The position numbers were made by a program, and so were the translations under genes. This document shows, one piece after another, positions 1 to 7,972 of a stretch of DNA of 64,000 nucleotides. The notes below the pieces were generated by a model. It was not told where the DNA came from. It saw nothing but the letters and a program-made list of their open reading frames with translations, and did no database searches. Numbering within the stretch: position 1 is the first letter of the stretch; every line of letters begins with the position of its first letter. Source of the stretch: a virus; IMG/VR virus record IMGVR_UViG_3300020731_000774, positions 1 through 64,000 of that record, one strand, 5' to 3'.

Positions 1-106
1 AGATCGTTGGAAAGTGGGCTAACACAATGTTAAATGGGAGATAACTAAATTAATCCGGTGGGTAAGTAGAATTACCAGTTGTGTTAAAAAAATAAAAAGG
101 TGCTTT
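1..106 (+). other. Left edge, possible 3' end of a cut gene
   Basis: This short edge is richer in G+C than what follows. A frame open from position 3 ends at a TAA at 42-44 (last residues KWANTMLNGR), so it may be the 3' end of a plus-strand gene cut by the window. Nothing else supports this. The remaining bases are A+T-rich spacer before the end of the minus-strand gene at 107. Confidence 0.2.
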
Positions 107-823
107 TTAATTTTTAGCTATCTTTTTTGAATTTTTGAAAGAATAACTTAACCCAAGTGTTAAATTGTGAATCATCGGAACTGCACTTGTACTTGAAAAA
201 TTAACAACATCTTGTATTGTTAAATTCAAATACTTATAAAATTTAAATGTTATTTTAGTTGTACCATTTATTATAATATTTGAATTTAACATACTAGGTT
301 GATAGTAGTATTCAGTGCTAAAGTTAAGTGTATTAAACTCATATAAAATTTTAGCTCTAACTGAATGTCTTAAATTGTATTGTTGTGGAATTTTGAAATA
401 GTGTGTGTTCTGATATATAACACCATATGATAATGAAATTTTAAATTGTTTAACTTCTTTATAAATACCAAGACCAAACCCTATTAAATTATCACTATTT
501 ATTTTACGTAAAAATGAATAATTGTATTGATAACCAATATATGAAAAATATTTAGAACCATTAAATCCAATGTTTGTTTTTTGGGTTAATTCATTTTGAG
601 TAATATATGGATTATGTCCTAATGAGTATGTAGTATTTGATGTTAATCCTATTTTATTAATATTAATAGAATTATTACCAACATATGTCAATGTAGTAGT
701 GGTTGTAGTATTTCTAGCATAAGCTCCTGTTAATGAATTATCATAAGATGATTTATAAGTCAAACTATCTTGTGATTTACATATAAATGGTAATATAAAT
801 GTTAATATTAATAATGCTTTCAT
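107..823 (-). CDS. Secreted outer-membrane beta-barrel-like protein
   Basis: 238 residues starting with a clear signal peptide (MKALLILTFILPFICKSQ, then DS), the SPase I style common in Bacteroidetes where cleavage often leaves Q or D first. The mature part is rich in alternating Tyr/aromatic strands (for example FSYIGYQYNYSF, LNFSTEYYYQPS) and ends in a strand-like LTLGLSYSFKN, which fits a small DUF481-type or porin-like outer-membrane barrel. No catalytic motif is visible. It overlaps the upstream Smr gene by 4 nt (ATGA), so the two are probably co-translated. A phage-encoded outer-membrane barrel could alter the host surface, for example to block superinfection; that role is inference. 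Confidence 0.5.
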   Translation of the reverse strand: MKALLILTFILPFICKSQDSLTYKSSYDNSLTGAYARNTTTTTTLTYVGNNSININKIGLTSNTTYSLGHNPYITQNELTQKTNIGFNGSKYFSYIGYQYNYSFLRKINSDNLIGFGLGIYKEVKQFKISLSYGVIYQNTHYFKIPQQYNLRHSVRAKILYEFNTLNFSTEYYYQPSMLNSNIIINGTTKITFKFYKYLNLTIQDVVNFSSTSAVPMIHNLTLGLSYSFKNSKKIAKN

Positions 824-1029
824 CCTAGTACTATTATTTCACCTAAATTATGCGCCATAATCATCCATTTGAAATTGTGATTATCAAGAATTTTAATGGT
901 CTTTTTCCTCATTGTTTCAGAATTACCGGTTATTATTTGCATAGGTACTTTATTAGTTAAAACAAAATCTTCAACTAATATATCAACATCTGTATGTTTT
1001 ATACCATGTAAATCTAATTTATTATTCAT
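820..1029 (-). CDS. Small Smr-domain protein
   Basis: A 69-residue protein that is essentially a bare Smr (small MutS-related) domain: LDLHG near the N-terminus (residues 5-9) and a TGN element (residues 35-37), in the right order and spacing for the family. Smr domains are nucleases or nucleic-acid-binding modules acting on branched DNA or on mRNA. It is shorter than stand-alone bacterial Smr proteins (about 80-100 residues) and lacks the usual GxG after the TGN-like loop. It lies directly upstream of the outer-membrane protein gene with a 4-nt overlap. The TATATTTG box at 1063-1070 is a likely promoter. Confidence 0.6.
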   Translation of the reverse strand: MNNKLDLHGIKHTDVDILVEDFVLTNKVPMQIITGNSETMRKKTIKILDNHNFKWMIMAHNLGEIIVLG

Positions 1030-1062
1030 ATTATATATATTAAAAAAATAGATAGAGAATTA

Positions 1063-1070
1063 CAAATATA
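1063..1070 (-). promoter_or_regulatory. Bacteroidetes-type -7 box TATATTTG
   Basis: Reads TATATTTG on the minus strand 33 nt before the Smr gene start and matches the TAnnTTTG box of Bacteroidetes housekeeping promoters. No TTTG -33 box was found at the usual distance, so this is only a candidate. Confidence 0.3.
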
Positions 1071-1081
1071 ATATATAATTA

Positions 1082-1432
1082 ATGATTATTTCTATTTTTT
1101 ATGTAGTTTTTTTCCTTTTTATTTGGTTTGATACCAATGCTTTTATTGATTATTCTAGATTATTTAAATTAAATAAGATATTTTTGATTGATATGTGGGA
1201 AGATTATAGGTTGAGGAATCCTAAAATGGATTATTTGAATTATTTATCAATAAAACATAGAAACTTTTTAATTAAATTGATAACTTGTAAACCTTGTTTA
1301 ACTTTTTGGCTTACTATAATTTTTATATTTATATTAAATTTAAAAATTATTTTATTCCCTATTATTTACATGGTATCTTATTTAATATATAATTTATACA
1401 CTTACATATTATGGAAATTACAAAAATATTAA
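1082..1432 (+). CDS. Membrane protein with a Cys-x-x-Cys pair
   Basis: 116 residues, strongly hydrophobic at both ends: a first transmembrane helix at about residues 2-20 and one or two more at about 72-112. Between them lies a soluble basic stretch and the motif CKPCLTFW (about residues 63-70), which resembles the CxxCxxFW helix start in DUF1360-like small membrane proteins. The function is unknown; a holin-like or host-envelope role is possible but not supported by anything specific. The 3' end overlaps the next gene by 22 nt and carries that gene's promoter candidate. Confidence 0.55.
   Translation: MIISIFYVVFFLFIWFDTNAFIDYSRLFKLNKIFLIDMWEDYRLRNPKMDYLNYLSIKHRNFLIKLITCKPCLTFWLTIIFIFILNLKIILFPIIYMVSYLIYNLYTYILWKLQKY
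1382..1392 (+). promoter_or_regulatory. Late-type AT box TTAATATATAA
   Basis: Exact copy of the recurring 11-mer, located inside the 3' end of the preceding gene and ending 18 nt before the ATG at 1411, the same spacing as at the other copies in this window. Confidence 0.5.
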
Positions 1433-1686
1433 AAGTAGAATCTGCTATACATCTACTTAAATTATTAGAGAATAAAAACGAAATACTTGATACTGCTGAT
1501 GAGCAAGTTTACTACATATTGAACTATTACATTGATTGTTCAAATGAATATCTATATGGTTGTAAGTGTGAAGAGGATATTAATTATCAAAAGATGATTA
1601 ATGAATATGAAAATACAATTAGACAAAAAAATGTGTATGATCACTTATTAAAGTCATTTAATTGTGATAGAATTGATTTTAATTGA
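1411..1686 (+). CDS. Hypothetical protein
   Basis: 91 residues, helical, acidic, beginning MEITKILKVESAIHLLKLLE and containing a Cys-x-Cys (YGCKCEED, residues 49-56). I do not recognise a family. It overlaps the 3' end of the membrane protein gene before it and ends by 4-nt-type overlap (TGATG) with the GIY-YIG gene after it, so the three appear to form one small operon ending at the terminator at 1913-1941. Confidence 0.5.
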   Translation: MEITKILKVESAIHLLKLLENKNEILDTADEQVYYILNYYIDCSNEYLYGCKCEEDINYQKMINEYENTIRQKNVYDHLLKSFNCDRIDFN

Positions 1687-1931
1687 TGTGGTTTGTTTAT
1701 TTATTAAGATGTTCTGACAATTCATTGTATTGTGGGATAACTAATGATTTAGAAAAAAGAATAAAAGTCCATAATAGTGGTAAAGGTGCTAAATATACAA
1801 GATGTAGATTACCTGTTGAATTATATTGGTTTGAGGAACAACGTGATAGAAGTTCTGCTAGTAAAAGAGAATATTATATTAAAAAATTATCTAGGATAGA
1901 TAAAGTTAAATTAAAAAACCCACTTGATTAG
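1686..1931 (+). CDS. GIY-YIG endonuclease family protein (UPF0213-like)
   Basis: 81 residues from the ATG at 1686. The GIY-YIG core is complete for the YhbQ/UPF0213 type: VYLLRCSDNSLYCGITND (the GIY-YIG equivalents are VYLL and YCGIT), Arg in KRIKVHNSGKGAKYT, and the Glu in SKREYYIKKLSR. Proteins of this size are found both as bacterial housekeeping nucleases and in phages; it lacks the DNA-binding extension of a typical homing enzyme. The start at ATG 1686 overlaps the stop of the upstream gene. Its last codons form the left arm of the terminator hairpin. Confidence 0.8.
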   Translation: MWFVYLLRCSDNSLYCGITNDLEKRIKVHNSGKGAKYTRCRLPVELYWFEEQRDRSSASKREYYIKKLSRIDKVKLKNPLD

Positions 1932-1941
1932 TGGGTTTTTT
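1913..1941. terminator. Bidirectional terminator hairpin
   Basis: Arms AAAAAACCCAC and GTGGGTTTTTT (11 bp) with a 7-nt loop lie between two converging genes. A tracts on one side and T tracts on the other make it usable in both directions. It overlaps the end of the GIY-YIG coding sequence. Confidence 0.85.
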
Positions 1942-1957
1942 GTATTAAACATTTTAA

Positions 1958-2374
1958 TTATTGAACTTCAAGAACTTCAATATCAAAATTTAATTCCATT
2001 CCAGAAAGTGGGTGGTTTCCGTCAATCACTACGTGATTTTCATAAACTTCTTTAACTCTAACTGAAACTGGTTGTCCGTTTCCAGAATCTGCTTGTAGAA
2101 CTTGTCCAACTTCAACTTCTCCTGGTAAATTTTCTTTAGGAACTTCTACGAATAGATCTTCTCTAATTTGACCATAAGCATCCTCAACAGCGAGTGTTGC
2201 GGTTACTTTATCCCCAACATTTTTACCAATAAGGGCATTTGAGAAACCAGGGATAATATTCTCAGAACCAACTGTAAATGTTAATGGTTCTCTTCCTTCA
2301 GAAGAATCAAAAACTTCACCATCTGTAAGTTTTCCTGTGTAGTGTACCGTTACAGTACTTCCATTTGTAATCAT
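1958..2374 (-). CDS. FKBP-type peptidyl-prolyl isomerase, SlyD-like
   Basis: 138 residues. The N-terminal FKBP half is clear (VTVHYTGKL, GEVFDSSEGREPLTFTVG, IIPGFSNALIGKNVGDK), followed by the inserted-flap region (about residues 70-115) and the SlyD signature HPLSGMELNFDIEV at the end. SlyD proteins combine proline isomerase and chaperone activity; this copy lacks the His/Cys-rich metal-binding tail. A phage copy could help fold virion proteins, but that is inference. It is the last gene of a possible minus-strand operon with the phosphoesterase and glycosyltransferase genes. Family assignment is firm. Confidence 0.9.
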   Translation of the reverse strand: MITNGSTVTVHYTGKLTDGEVFDSSEGREPLTFTVGSENIIPGFSNALIGKNVGDKVTATLAVEDAYGQIREDLFVEVPKENLPGEVEVGQVLQADSGNGQPVSVRVKEVYENHVVIDGNHPLSGMELNFDIEVLEVQ

Positions 2375-2418
2375 ATAAATTTTTATTTTTTATTTATATG
2401 TTTTGATTTAGTTAAAGT

Positions 2419-3153
2419 TTAAATATATCTTAATTCTATATCACCTTTGGTATTTTCAATTAAATATGAGCAAGATTCTACCATATCACCCGTATTATAA
2501 TACATTTTACCATTTAAATCATCAATAGCAGGTGTGTGTATATGTCCAATCATTATCCCATCACAATTATTTTCTTCTATTTTCTTCATACTTAGATATT
2601 TAAAATCATTTATAAAAGATATAGCATCTTTTACTTTACTTTTTAAAAATTTAGATAATGACCAATATTCTAATCCGAATAATTTTCTTATTTTATTATA
2701 AATGGTATTTATTTTAAAACTAAATTCGTATGCCCAATCACCTAACATATACAAAAACGGATGTAATCTAACAAATCCATCAAATTGATCACCATGACAT
2801 ATGTAAATTGTTTTATTTTTAATAGTTGTATAATACATATAATCAGATATTTCAATATCACCAAGTGATATATTTCCCTCTTTTATAAGTTCTCTTAGAT
2901 AAAAATCATGATTTCCTAGTATGTAATTAACTTTTATATTTTTTCTAGATAATCTTAATATTTTTTGAATGACTGTTGAGTGATTTTCATTCCAATAGAA
3001 TTTTCTTTTTAGTGATGTTAGATCTATAAAATCACCTACAATAATAAGTTGTTCGAACTCATATTTTTTAAGTACCTCTAACAATTTATCAGCTTGACAT
3101 TTTTTTGTGCCTAAATGCACATCTGATATAAATAATGTTCTAATTTTCTCCAT
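2419..3153 (-). CDS. LpxH-like metallophosphoesterase
   Basis: 244 residues of the calcineurin-like metallophosphoesterase fold, with metal-binding motifs in order: SDVHLG (residues 10-15), GDFIDL (about 41-46), GNHDFY (about 80-85), CHGDQFD (about 119-125) and GHIHTPA (about 203-209). The arrangement and the YNTGDMVESCSYL ending match the UDP-2,3-diacylglucosamine diphosphatase family and its uncharacterised relatives, which act on lipid A precursors or other UDP-sugars at the inner membrane. It overlaps the glycosyltransferase gene upstream by 14 nt, so the pair probably acts together on a host envelope sugar lipid. The exact substrate cannot be read from the sequence. Confidence 0.8.
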   Translation of the reverse strand: MEKIRTLFISDVHLGTKKCQADKLLEVLKKYEFEQLIIVGDFIDLTSLKRKFYWNENHSTVIQKILRLSRKNIKVNYILGNHDFYLRELIKEGNISLGDIEISDYMYYTTIKNKTIYICHGDQFDGFVRLHPFLYMLGDWAYEFSFKINTIYNKIRKLFGLEYWSLSKFLKSKVKDAISFINDFKYLSMKKIEENNCDGIMIGHIHTPAIDDLNGKMYYNTGDMVESCSYLIENTKGDIELRYI

Positions 3154-4120
3154 TATATTTTATTATTTTATCTATTATATCATCAATTGGATTTACCCAT
3201 TGATAATTAATTTTTTTATAATCACACAACCATTTTGATATAGAATCTGGGTTTAGATCATCTGTCATAATTCCCATTTTTTTAAGTGCTATTGCATTAC
3301 ATAATTGTTCATATTGTTTTTTTATTGGTATTGACCAAAGTTTTTTATTTAATATGAGTGCTTCACTTGTAGTTGAGAAGCCTGATGCTGTTATAACACC
3401 TGTGCAATTAACTAAATCATTGGTAAAACTATCTTTATTTGTTTTTTTGAATATGATATTATCAATAAAATAATCTTTTTCAATATCTGGTGAATATATT
3501 TTCCAAGATTGATTTTTAAATTGTTTTATTTGCTCATATATTAGTTCAACTGATAGTGATGGTAGATATACCAATATAAAATTATCATCTTTTATTTTTT
3601 TATTTAATAATTCATTATTTATAATAGGTTTAACAATAAAATTATCATAATTATCATAACCTAAACCAATGTTTAATTTACAAGGGGCAAAATTTTTAAG
3701 AAAAATTTCAGCCATCTTGCTTTTACTTCTAGGTCGGTGTATTTTATCTGATAAAAAAGAATATTGGTTTCCAATTCCTACCGATTTTACATTTTGTCTT
3801 TTTGCACTCCAAGCTGATATAGGTTCAAAGTCAGATATAACTATATCATATTCACTCACATCATAATATATATCCATTATAAATTTTTTTAAATTTATTT
3901 TTTTAATAGTATTAAACCAATCTATACCACCATTTTTATTATAGAACATGGATATCCCAATGTGATGTGATTTTATATCAAATGGTATATCTAATTGAGA
4001 GTTATTACCGGATGTGATGATATCAACATTAAACCCCCTTTTCTTTAATGATCTTATAATCTCTACGGATCTAGTTATATGACCATTACCAGTTAGCTGT
4101 ATACCATATAGAATATTCAT
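3140..4120 (-). CDS. GT-B-type glycosyltransferase
   Basis: 326 residues with a GT-B layout. The N-terminal GNGHITRSVEIIRSLKKRG (residues 12-30) matches the GxGH loop of MurG-like and MJ1255-like enzymes. The second half has the donor-site region TGVITASGFSTTSEAL and an Pro-x-Lys/Glu-Gln segment (IPIKKQYEQLCNAIAL), the equivalent of the PxxxEQxxNA motif. It therefore probably transfers a sugar from a nucleotide sugar to a lipid or glycan at the inner membrane. It is first in a minus-strand run with the LpxH-like phosphoesterase and FKBP genes. Acceptor and donor are unknown. DNA modification is unlikely given the partner gene, but not excluded. Confidence 0.7.
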   Translation of the reverse strand: MNILYGIQLTGNGHITRSVEIIRSLKKRGFNVDIITSGNNSQLDIPFDIKSHHIGISMFYNKNGGIDWFNTIKKINLKKFIMDIYYDVSEYDIVISDFEPISAWSAKRQNVKSVGIGNQYSFLSDKIHRPRSKSKMAEIFLKNFAPCKLNIGLGYDNYDNFIVKPIINNELLNKKIKDDNFILVYLPSLSVELIYEQIKQFKNQSWKIYSPDIEKDYFIDNIIFKKTNKDSFTNDLVNCTGVITASGFSTTSEALILNKKLWSIPIKKQYEQLCNAIALKKMGIMTDDLNPDSISKWLCDYKKINYQWVNPIDDIIDKIIKYNGEN

Positions 4121-4228
4121 AATGTATATATTCTATTCAAAATTTAATATACTTGTAAAATGTTATTATTATGTTTATTTAATTATTAAATAATTGTTAA
4201 ATATTTATATATATCTTATTAAAACTTT

Positions 4229-4567
4229 ATGCTATTTATATATAATAAGAATATGAAAATGATAGAAAAAATATCTATAATAACTGATCAACTTAATGAT
4301 GATCGTTATAACTATCTTATTATACCTATTGCTGTATTAAATATACTTGAAAATGATAATAGATTTATCTATTCAGAATTTAAAGGTGAAATAGTTGGTA
4401 TAAATAAAATAGGTAGTTTTATGTGGTATGAAGTTTATCTTGATATTTTAATGCCACCTAATGAAATTATAGTTTATTGTGATAAATCTATCACACGTGA
4501 TAATAAGATTGATTTTTTATTAGGGGATGATGAGTTATTAAAAGAAAAAAGGATTAATCTAGATTAA
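4229..4567 (+). CDS. Hypothetical protein
   Basis: 112 residues, mixed alpha/beta, starting MLFIYNKNMKMIEKIS; a second candidate start is the Met at residue 9 or 11. No family recognised. The gene converges on the DHH phosphoesterase gene, the two overlap by 4 nt, and the end of this gene contains a perfect 30-bp palindrome that can act as terminator for both. Confidence 0.45.
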   Translation: MLFIYNKNMKMIEKISIITDQLNDDRYNYLIIPIAVLNILENDNRFIYSEFKGEIVGINKIGSFMWYEVYLDILMPPNEIIVYCDKSITRDNKIDFLLGDDELLKEKRINLD

Positions 4568-4575
4568 TCCTTTTT
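4546..4575. terminator. Perfect palindromic terminator inside overlapping genes
   Basis: Arms AAAAAGGATTAATCT (4546-4560) and AGATTAATCCTTTTT (4561-4575) are perfectly complementary with no spacer. It covers the ends of two converging genes and both stop codons, so the terminator is built into coding sequence. Confidence 0.8.
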
Positions 4576-5985
4576 AGTTATTTCACCCTTTTCATTTAAC
4601 ATAGTAACATATTCTGAAAATATTACTTTATTATCCATTTTTGGCTCAATTTTATCATAAGAAGGTTTTTCAAACCATTTAATATTCATGTTAAATTTTA
4701 TATTTGATAAATCATTGATTATTTTATTTTTTATCATATCAATAAATTTCAAATCTGAATATTTTTCTTTTTTACACACACCATTTATATTTGATATTGA
4801 TCCGATACCACCATGGCCACCTGAAACTGTTATTTCATCTTGACCAATATTAGTTAATGGATCATCATATCCTAAATGTAATTTAAAATTTGCTAATAGG
4901 TTATTCATATATTTACCTAGGTCATTTATTATGCTACCATCTTTATAACTTGGTAGATTATCTATTTCATTTATCTTCTTATAGGAACATACTTGTAATG
5001 TATCACCATATTGTAATAGAATAAAATTAGGTTCTTCATCTAGTTTACCATCTAAGAAATCCTTTTCAATGATAGCTCTTGCTCTTAATGCATTAGCCCA
5101 AGTATCATTTGGTATAAATACCAAATTACCAATTTTAGTATAACCTTTTATATCAATTAAACCATCTTTTATAAATTTTGACAAAAATTCTTCTTGGCTA
5201 TTTAAAGTTATTCGGTGTGCATCACCCTCCCTAACTTTGGTTTTCATGGTATTAATTCTCCATTCCGAATCACTTATAAAATTTTTTTTATGATTATTTC
5301 TTGGATAAAAATTATGTTCGGGATATACCCTCTTCATAGTATTGAATATACTATATATTGAAACATCTTTGCAATTGGCTATAACAGATATTAATGTTTT
5401 GTGATCGCCCCTTTTTAAATATTGATTAAATGAAGCAGTAAATTCCAATCTCTTTTTTTCGGATTTTTTAATATCTGATAAATTGAAATTTAACAATCTT
5501 TGCCAATCTATATTATATTCTTCATATTTAGCACCATCAACCATATCAATTAGTGATAATACAAGTTCATCTTTTGGTATATTTAAAACTATACATAATG
5601 CTTCATATGCAGATGATGTATTTAATTTTTTAACAGGTAAATTTTTATATCTGTTTAGATCTTCATCATTAAATAATCCGTGATGATCTAGATAATAATC
5701 AATATATTGATCTCTATCATCACCAGGCATATTTGCAAAGTCAAGTACTATATTAATTAAGCTTGGATCTAATGTTGTATATTTCCAACCTTCATTATAA
5801 TTAACAATACCATATTTAACTATTTCAAAACCATTATTTAGTAGCCATTTTTTCATTAAAATTGCACAGAATATACCATCCATATCATCATGTGTATATA
5901 AAGCTACCTTTTTCCCGATTTTATTTTTATTTAACCAATATTCTTCATTGGTTGATAGTGTTCTTAGTGAACCTGATCTATTCAT
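4564..5985 (-). CDS. DHH-family phosphoesterase
   Basis: 473 residues. The DHH core is visible: THDDMDG (residues 31-37, metal-binding DxD), LDFANMP (about 81-87), and LDHHG (99-103, the family signature). A C-terminal GGHGGIGSI (about residue 399 onward) matches the GGHxxAxG loop of the DHHA1 domain. Members include RecJ single-strand exonuclease, nanoRNases and cyclic-dinucleotide phosphodiesterases. There is no visible OB-fold RecJ insert and the middle is unusually long and poorly recognisable, so a nucleotide or nanoRNA phosphodiesterase is as likely as RecJ. In a phage, degradation of host signalling nucleotides or of oligonucleotides would be plausible roles. Confidence 0.75.
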   Translation of the reverse strand: MNRSGSLRTLSTNEEYWLNKNKIGKKVALYTHDDMDGIFCAILMKKWLLNNGFEIVKYGIVNYNEGWKYTTLDPSLINIVLDFANMPGDDRDQYIDYYLDHHGLFNDEDLNRYKNLPVKKLNTSSAYEALCIVLNIPKDELVLSLIDMVDGAKYEEYNIDWQRLLNFNLSDIKKSEKKRLEFTASFNQYLKRGDHKTLISVIANCKDVSIYSIFNTMKRVYPEHNFYPRNNHKKNFISDSEWRINTMKTKVREGDAHRITLNSQEEFLSKFIKDGLIDIKGYTKIGNLVFIPNDTWANALRARAIIEKDFLDGKLDEEPNFILLQYGDTLQVCSYKKINEIDNLPSYKDGSIINDLGKYMNNLLANFKLHLGYDDPLTNIGQDEITVSGGHGGIGSISNINGVCKKEKYSDLKFIDMIKNKIINDLSNIKFNMNIKWFEKPSYDKIEPKMDNKVIFSEYVTMLNEKGEITKKD

Positions 5986-6003
5986 ATTTTAAATATTTAG
6001 GTA

Positions 6004-6011
6004 CAAATATA
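6004..6011 (-). promoter_or_regulatory. Bacteroidetes-type -7 box TATATTTG
   Basis: TATATTTG on the minus strand, 18 nt before the start of the DHH phosphoesterase gene. The -33 position holds TTTT rather than TTTG. It suggests recognition by the host RNA polymerase, hence early expression. Confidence 0.4.
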
Positions 6012-6038
6012 CAAATTAAAATTAAAATAAAAAATTAT

Positions 6039-6482
6039 TTAATGATTGGGTAAGATATTTCCTGATTTGTCTAAATCATTCATATGTCTTTTGTATATTA
6101 CTTTTATACCATATTCATCAGATGAAAATTCACATTTTTTAACTTCAACTGGATAGTTTTCTAAGTGAATTTCTAATTTAGCTAAATATTCATCCACTAA
6201 TTTTACATTATTAGTTCTAAATCTAATTTCATATCTCCATATTTTTTCAGGAAAATCATCATATTTTTGTAAATCTTCAATTTCTTCTTGGATATTATTA
6301 GAATCTCCAATTTCATAGAAGTTTATTCTACCATCCATGTCATCATCATATCTTTGTGCTACACAATAATGTAATATAATTCCATGATCCTCTATAACAT
6401 ATGCTATTTCTATTATCTCTGATAATAATTTTTTAGTATCAACATCATTGTTGAAATTTTCGTATAATTTTAAATATTTCAT
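6039..6482 (-). CDS. Small protein with N-terminal tag peptide
   Basis: 147 residues beginning MKYLKLYENFNND, one of the related N-terminal peptides shared by many proteins in this window. The rest has a beta-alpha pattern with no family I can name (IRFRTNNVKLVDEYLAKLEIHLENY near the middle). It overlaps the upstream amidoligase-like gene by 4 nt (ATGA), so it is translated from the same message. If the tag is a capsid-targeting signal as in T4 internal proteins, this protein is packaged in the head; that is inference. Confidence 0.55.
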   Translation of the reverse strand: MKYLKLYENFNNDVDTKKLLSEIIEIAYVIEDHGIILHYCVAQRYDDDMDGRINFYEIGDSNNIQEEIEDLQKYDDFPEKIWRYEIRFRTNNVKLVDEYLAKLEIHLENYPVEVKKCEFSSDEYGIKVIYKRHMNDLDKSGNILPNH

Positions 6483-7867
6483 TTTCCTAATTTTCCGAAA
6501 CCGGTTATTTTTCCTTTTTTATCTCCTTTACCTTCTTCATCTTCATATTTAGTATCAAAGAAGTTTTCATGATCATTTACTATTTTAACATCAGAATCCA
6601 TTGAAGCATATGGTCCTAATTCACCTGATCGAAATACACCACCTATCATATCACTATTTAAGAAACCTTCCATAAAAAAGCAATTTTTTAAAGTTGAACC
6701 ATCTACTCTACAAGCTAATACTTTTGAATTATCAACATCGGTATGTGTAATAGTTGATTTACTTATTTGTGAATTTATAACATCACAACCTAAAAGGCTA
6801 CAACTTTCAAATATTCCCTCTAAATTACAATTTATTAAATCAAATCTTCTTATTGTAGATGTAGCTTTTAAAGTAGCATCTACAATTTCCAATGTTTGTG
6901 TTTCTGATACATAATTAATAATACATTCACTTAAATCAGAGGTAGAATCTATTAATGAATATAATTTTGGGTATATTTTATCATAGTATGCATTTAATAA
7001 ATCATAATCACTACTTTGATCAATCTGTAATTGTATTGTTGGAAACTCTACTATAAAATTATCATATTTAGAGAAATTTTTGAATAATTTAATATTATTC
7101 TCTAAATATTCTTCTAGTTTATTTATATCTTCTGAATCAAAACCGACATCAATAGAATCATGTACATCTACTATGAAACGATCCATAAAATAAGTTAATT
7201 GTCCTAAATTTTTCTCATAATCTTTACCACCAATATATCTTAATTCCAATCGTTGTGTTTCTTTATCATTATTTATATGCATGAAATTGATACCAAAATA
7301 TTTATCATTTGGTACTCTAATGTTATTCTTAACAATATTAATAGGTATATTAAAGAAGTCATATTCTTTATATGGAATTATCTTTTTTATTGATTTAGCA
7401 TAAACATTATCCTTTCTCGATGGATATGCTCTATATATTTCATTTTCATCGGTGTTTAAAATAAGTTTTAATATATTAAGATCGTTAAGATTTTTCTCCT
7501 CTGAATCAAATGATAAATTAAAATGTATAGAACATTTATCATTTGTATATCCATAATTTTGTATAAATTTAATTATTTTTATTAAATAATATTTAGCATT
7601 ATAATATTCTAATGGACCTGTTACTAATTCAATCATTGAACTACCACCACTTAAATCTGGTTCTATCTTAAAATTATTATTATCAGGTGTAAAATCTGAG
7701 TGATATTTTCTAAATCCCCACACTTTAACTGGTGATAAAATATTATTAAGAGTTTCTAATGTTTTATAAAATGACATATCTTTCATATAGAATTCAAATT
7801 CCATACCTACAATAGCATCTTTTAGCTTATCTCGTTGATTATTAAATTTCTCTGAATACTTTTTCAT
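6479..7867 (-). CDS. Amidoligase-like enzyme with C-terminal beta-helix
   Basis: 462 residues. The N-terminal two thirds carry signature elements of the glutamine-synthetase-fold amidoligases (COOH-NH2 ligases): GMEFEFYM (about residues 21-28, metal/ATP-binding ExE), MIELVTGPL (about 78-86), CSIHFNLSFD (about 112-121) and RLELRYIGG (about 207-215). Residues about 335-420 look like a pentapeptide-type or right-handed beta-helix (FDLINCNLEGIFESCSLLGC and similar five-residue turns). Amidoligases join amino groups to carboxylates of peptides or cell-wall stems. The acidic, Lys-rich tail is low complexity. Whether it modifies a virion protein or a host envelope peptide is unknown. Confidence 0.6.
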   Translation of the reverse strand: MKKYSEKFNNQRDKLKDAIVGMEFEFYMKDMSFYKTLETLNNILSPVKVWGFRKYHSDFTPDNNNFKIEPDLSGGSSMIELVTGPLEYYNAKYYLIKIIKFIQNYGYTNDKCSIHFNLSFDSEEKNLNDLNILKLILNTDENEIYRAYPSRKDNVYAKSIKKIIPYKEYDFFNIPINIVKNNIRVPNDKYFGINFMHINNDKETQRLELRYIGGKDYEKNLGQLTYFMDRFIVDVHDSIDVGFDSEDINKLEEYLENNIKLFKNFSKYDNFIVEFPTIQLQIDQSSDYDLLNAYYDKIYPKLYSLIDSTSDLSECIINYVSETQTLEIVDATLKATSTIRRFDLINCNLEGIFESCSLLGCDVINSQISKSTITHTDVDNSKVLACRVDGSTLKNCFFMEGFLNSDMIGGVFRSGELGPYASMDSDVKIVNDHENFFDTKYEDEEGKGDKKGKITGFGKLGK

Positions 7868-7870
7868 ATC

Positions 7871-7881
7871 TTATATATTAT
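7871..7881 (-). promoter_or_regulatory. AT box, near-exact, adjacent to start
   Basis: ATAATATATAA on the minus strand (10 of 11 to TTAATATATAA), ending 3 nt before the ATG at 7867. It shares the downstream GATATG context with the copy at 16033-16043. Confidence 0.35.
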
Positions 7882-7972
7882 TTTTCAAACTCCTAAAAGG
7901 GAAAAAGATTTATATTTATATATACTTTCAAATTATGGGTATTTACCCAATTATAAAAAAAGAAAATTATAA

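Noticed and set aside
1686-1931. The GIY-YIG protein as an intron-encoded homing endonuclease
   Set aside because: It is a bare UPF0213-type domain with no DNA-binding extension and does not interrupt a recognisable gene.
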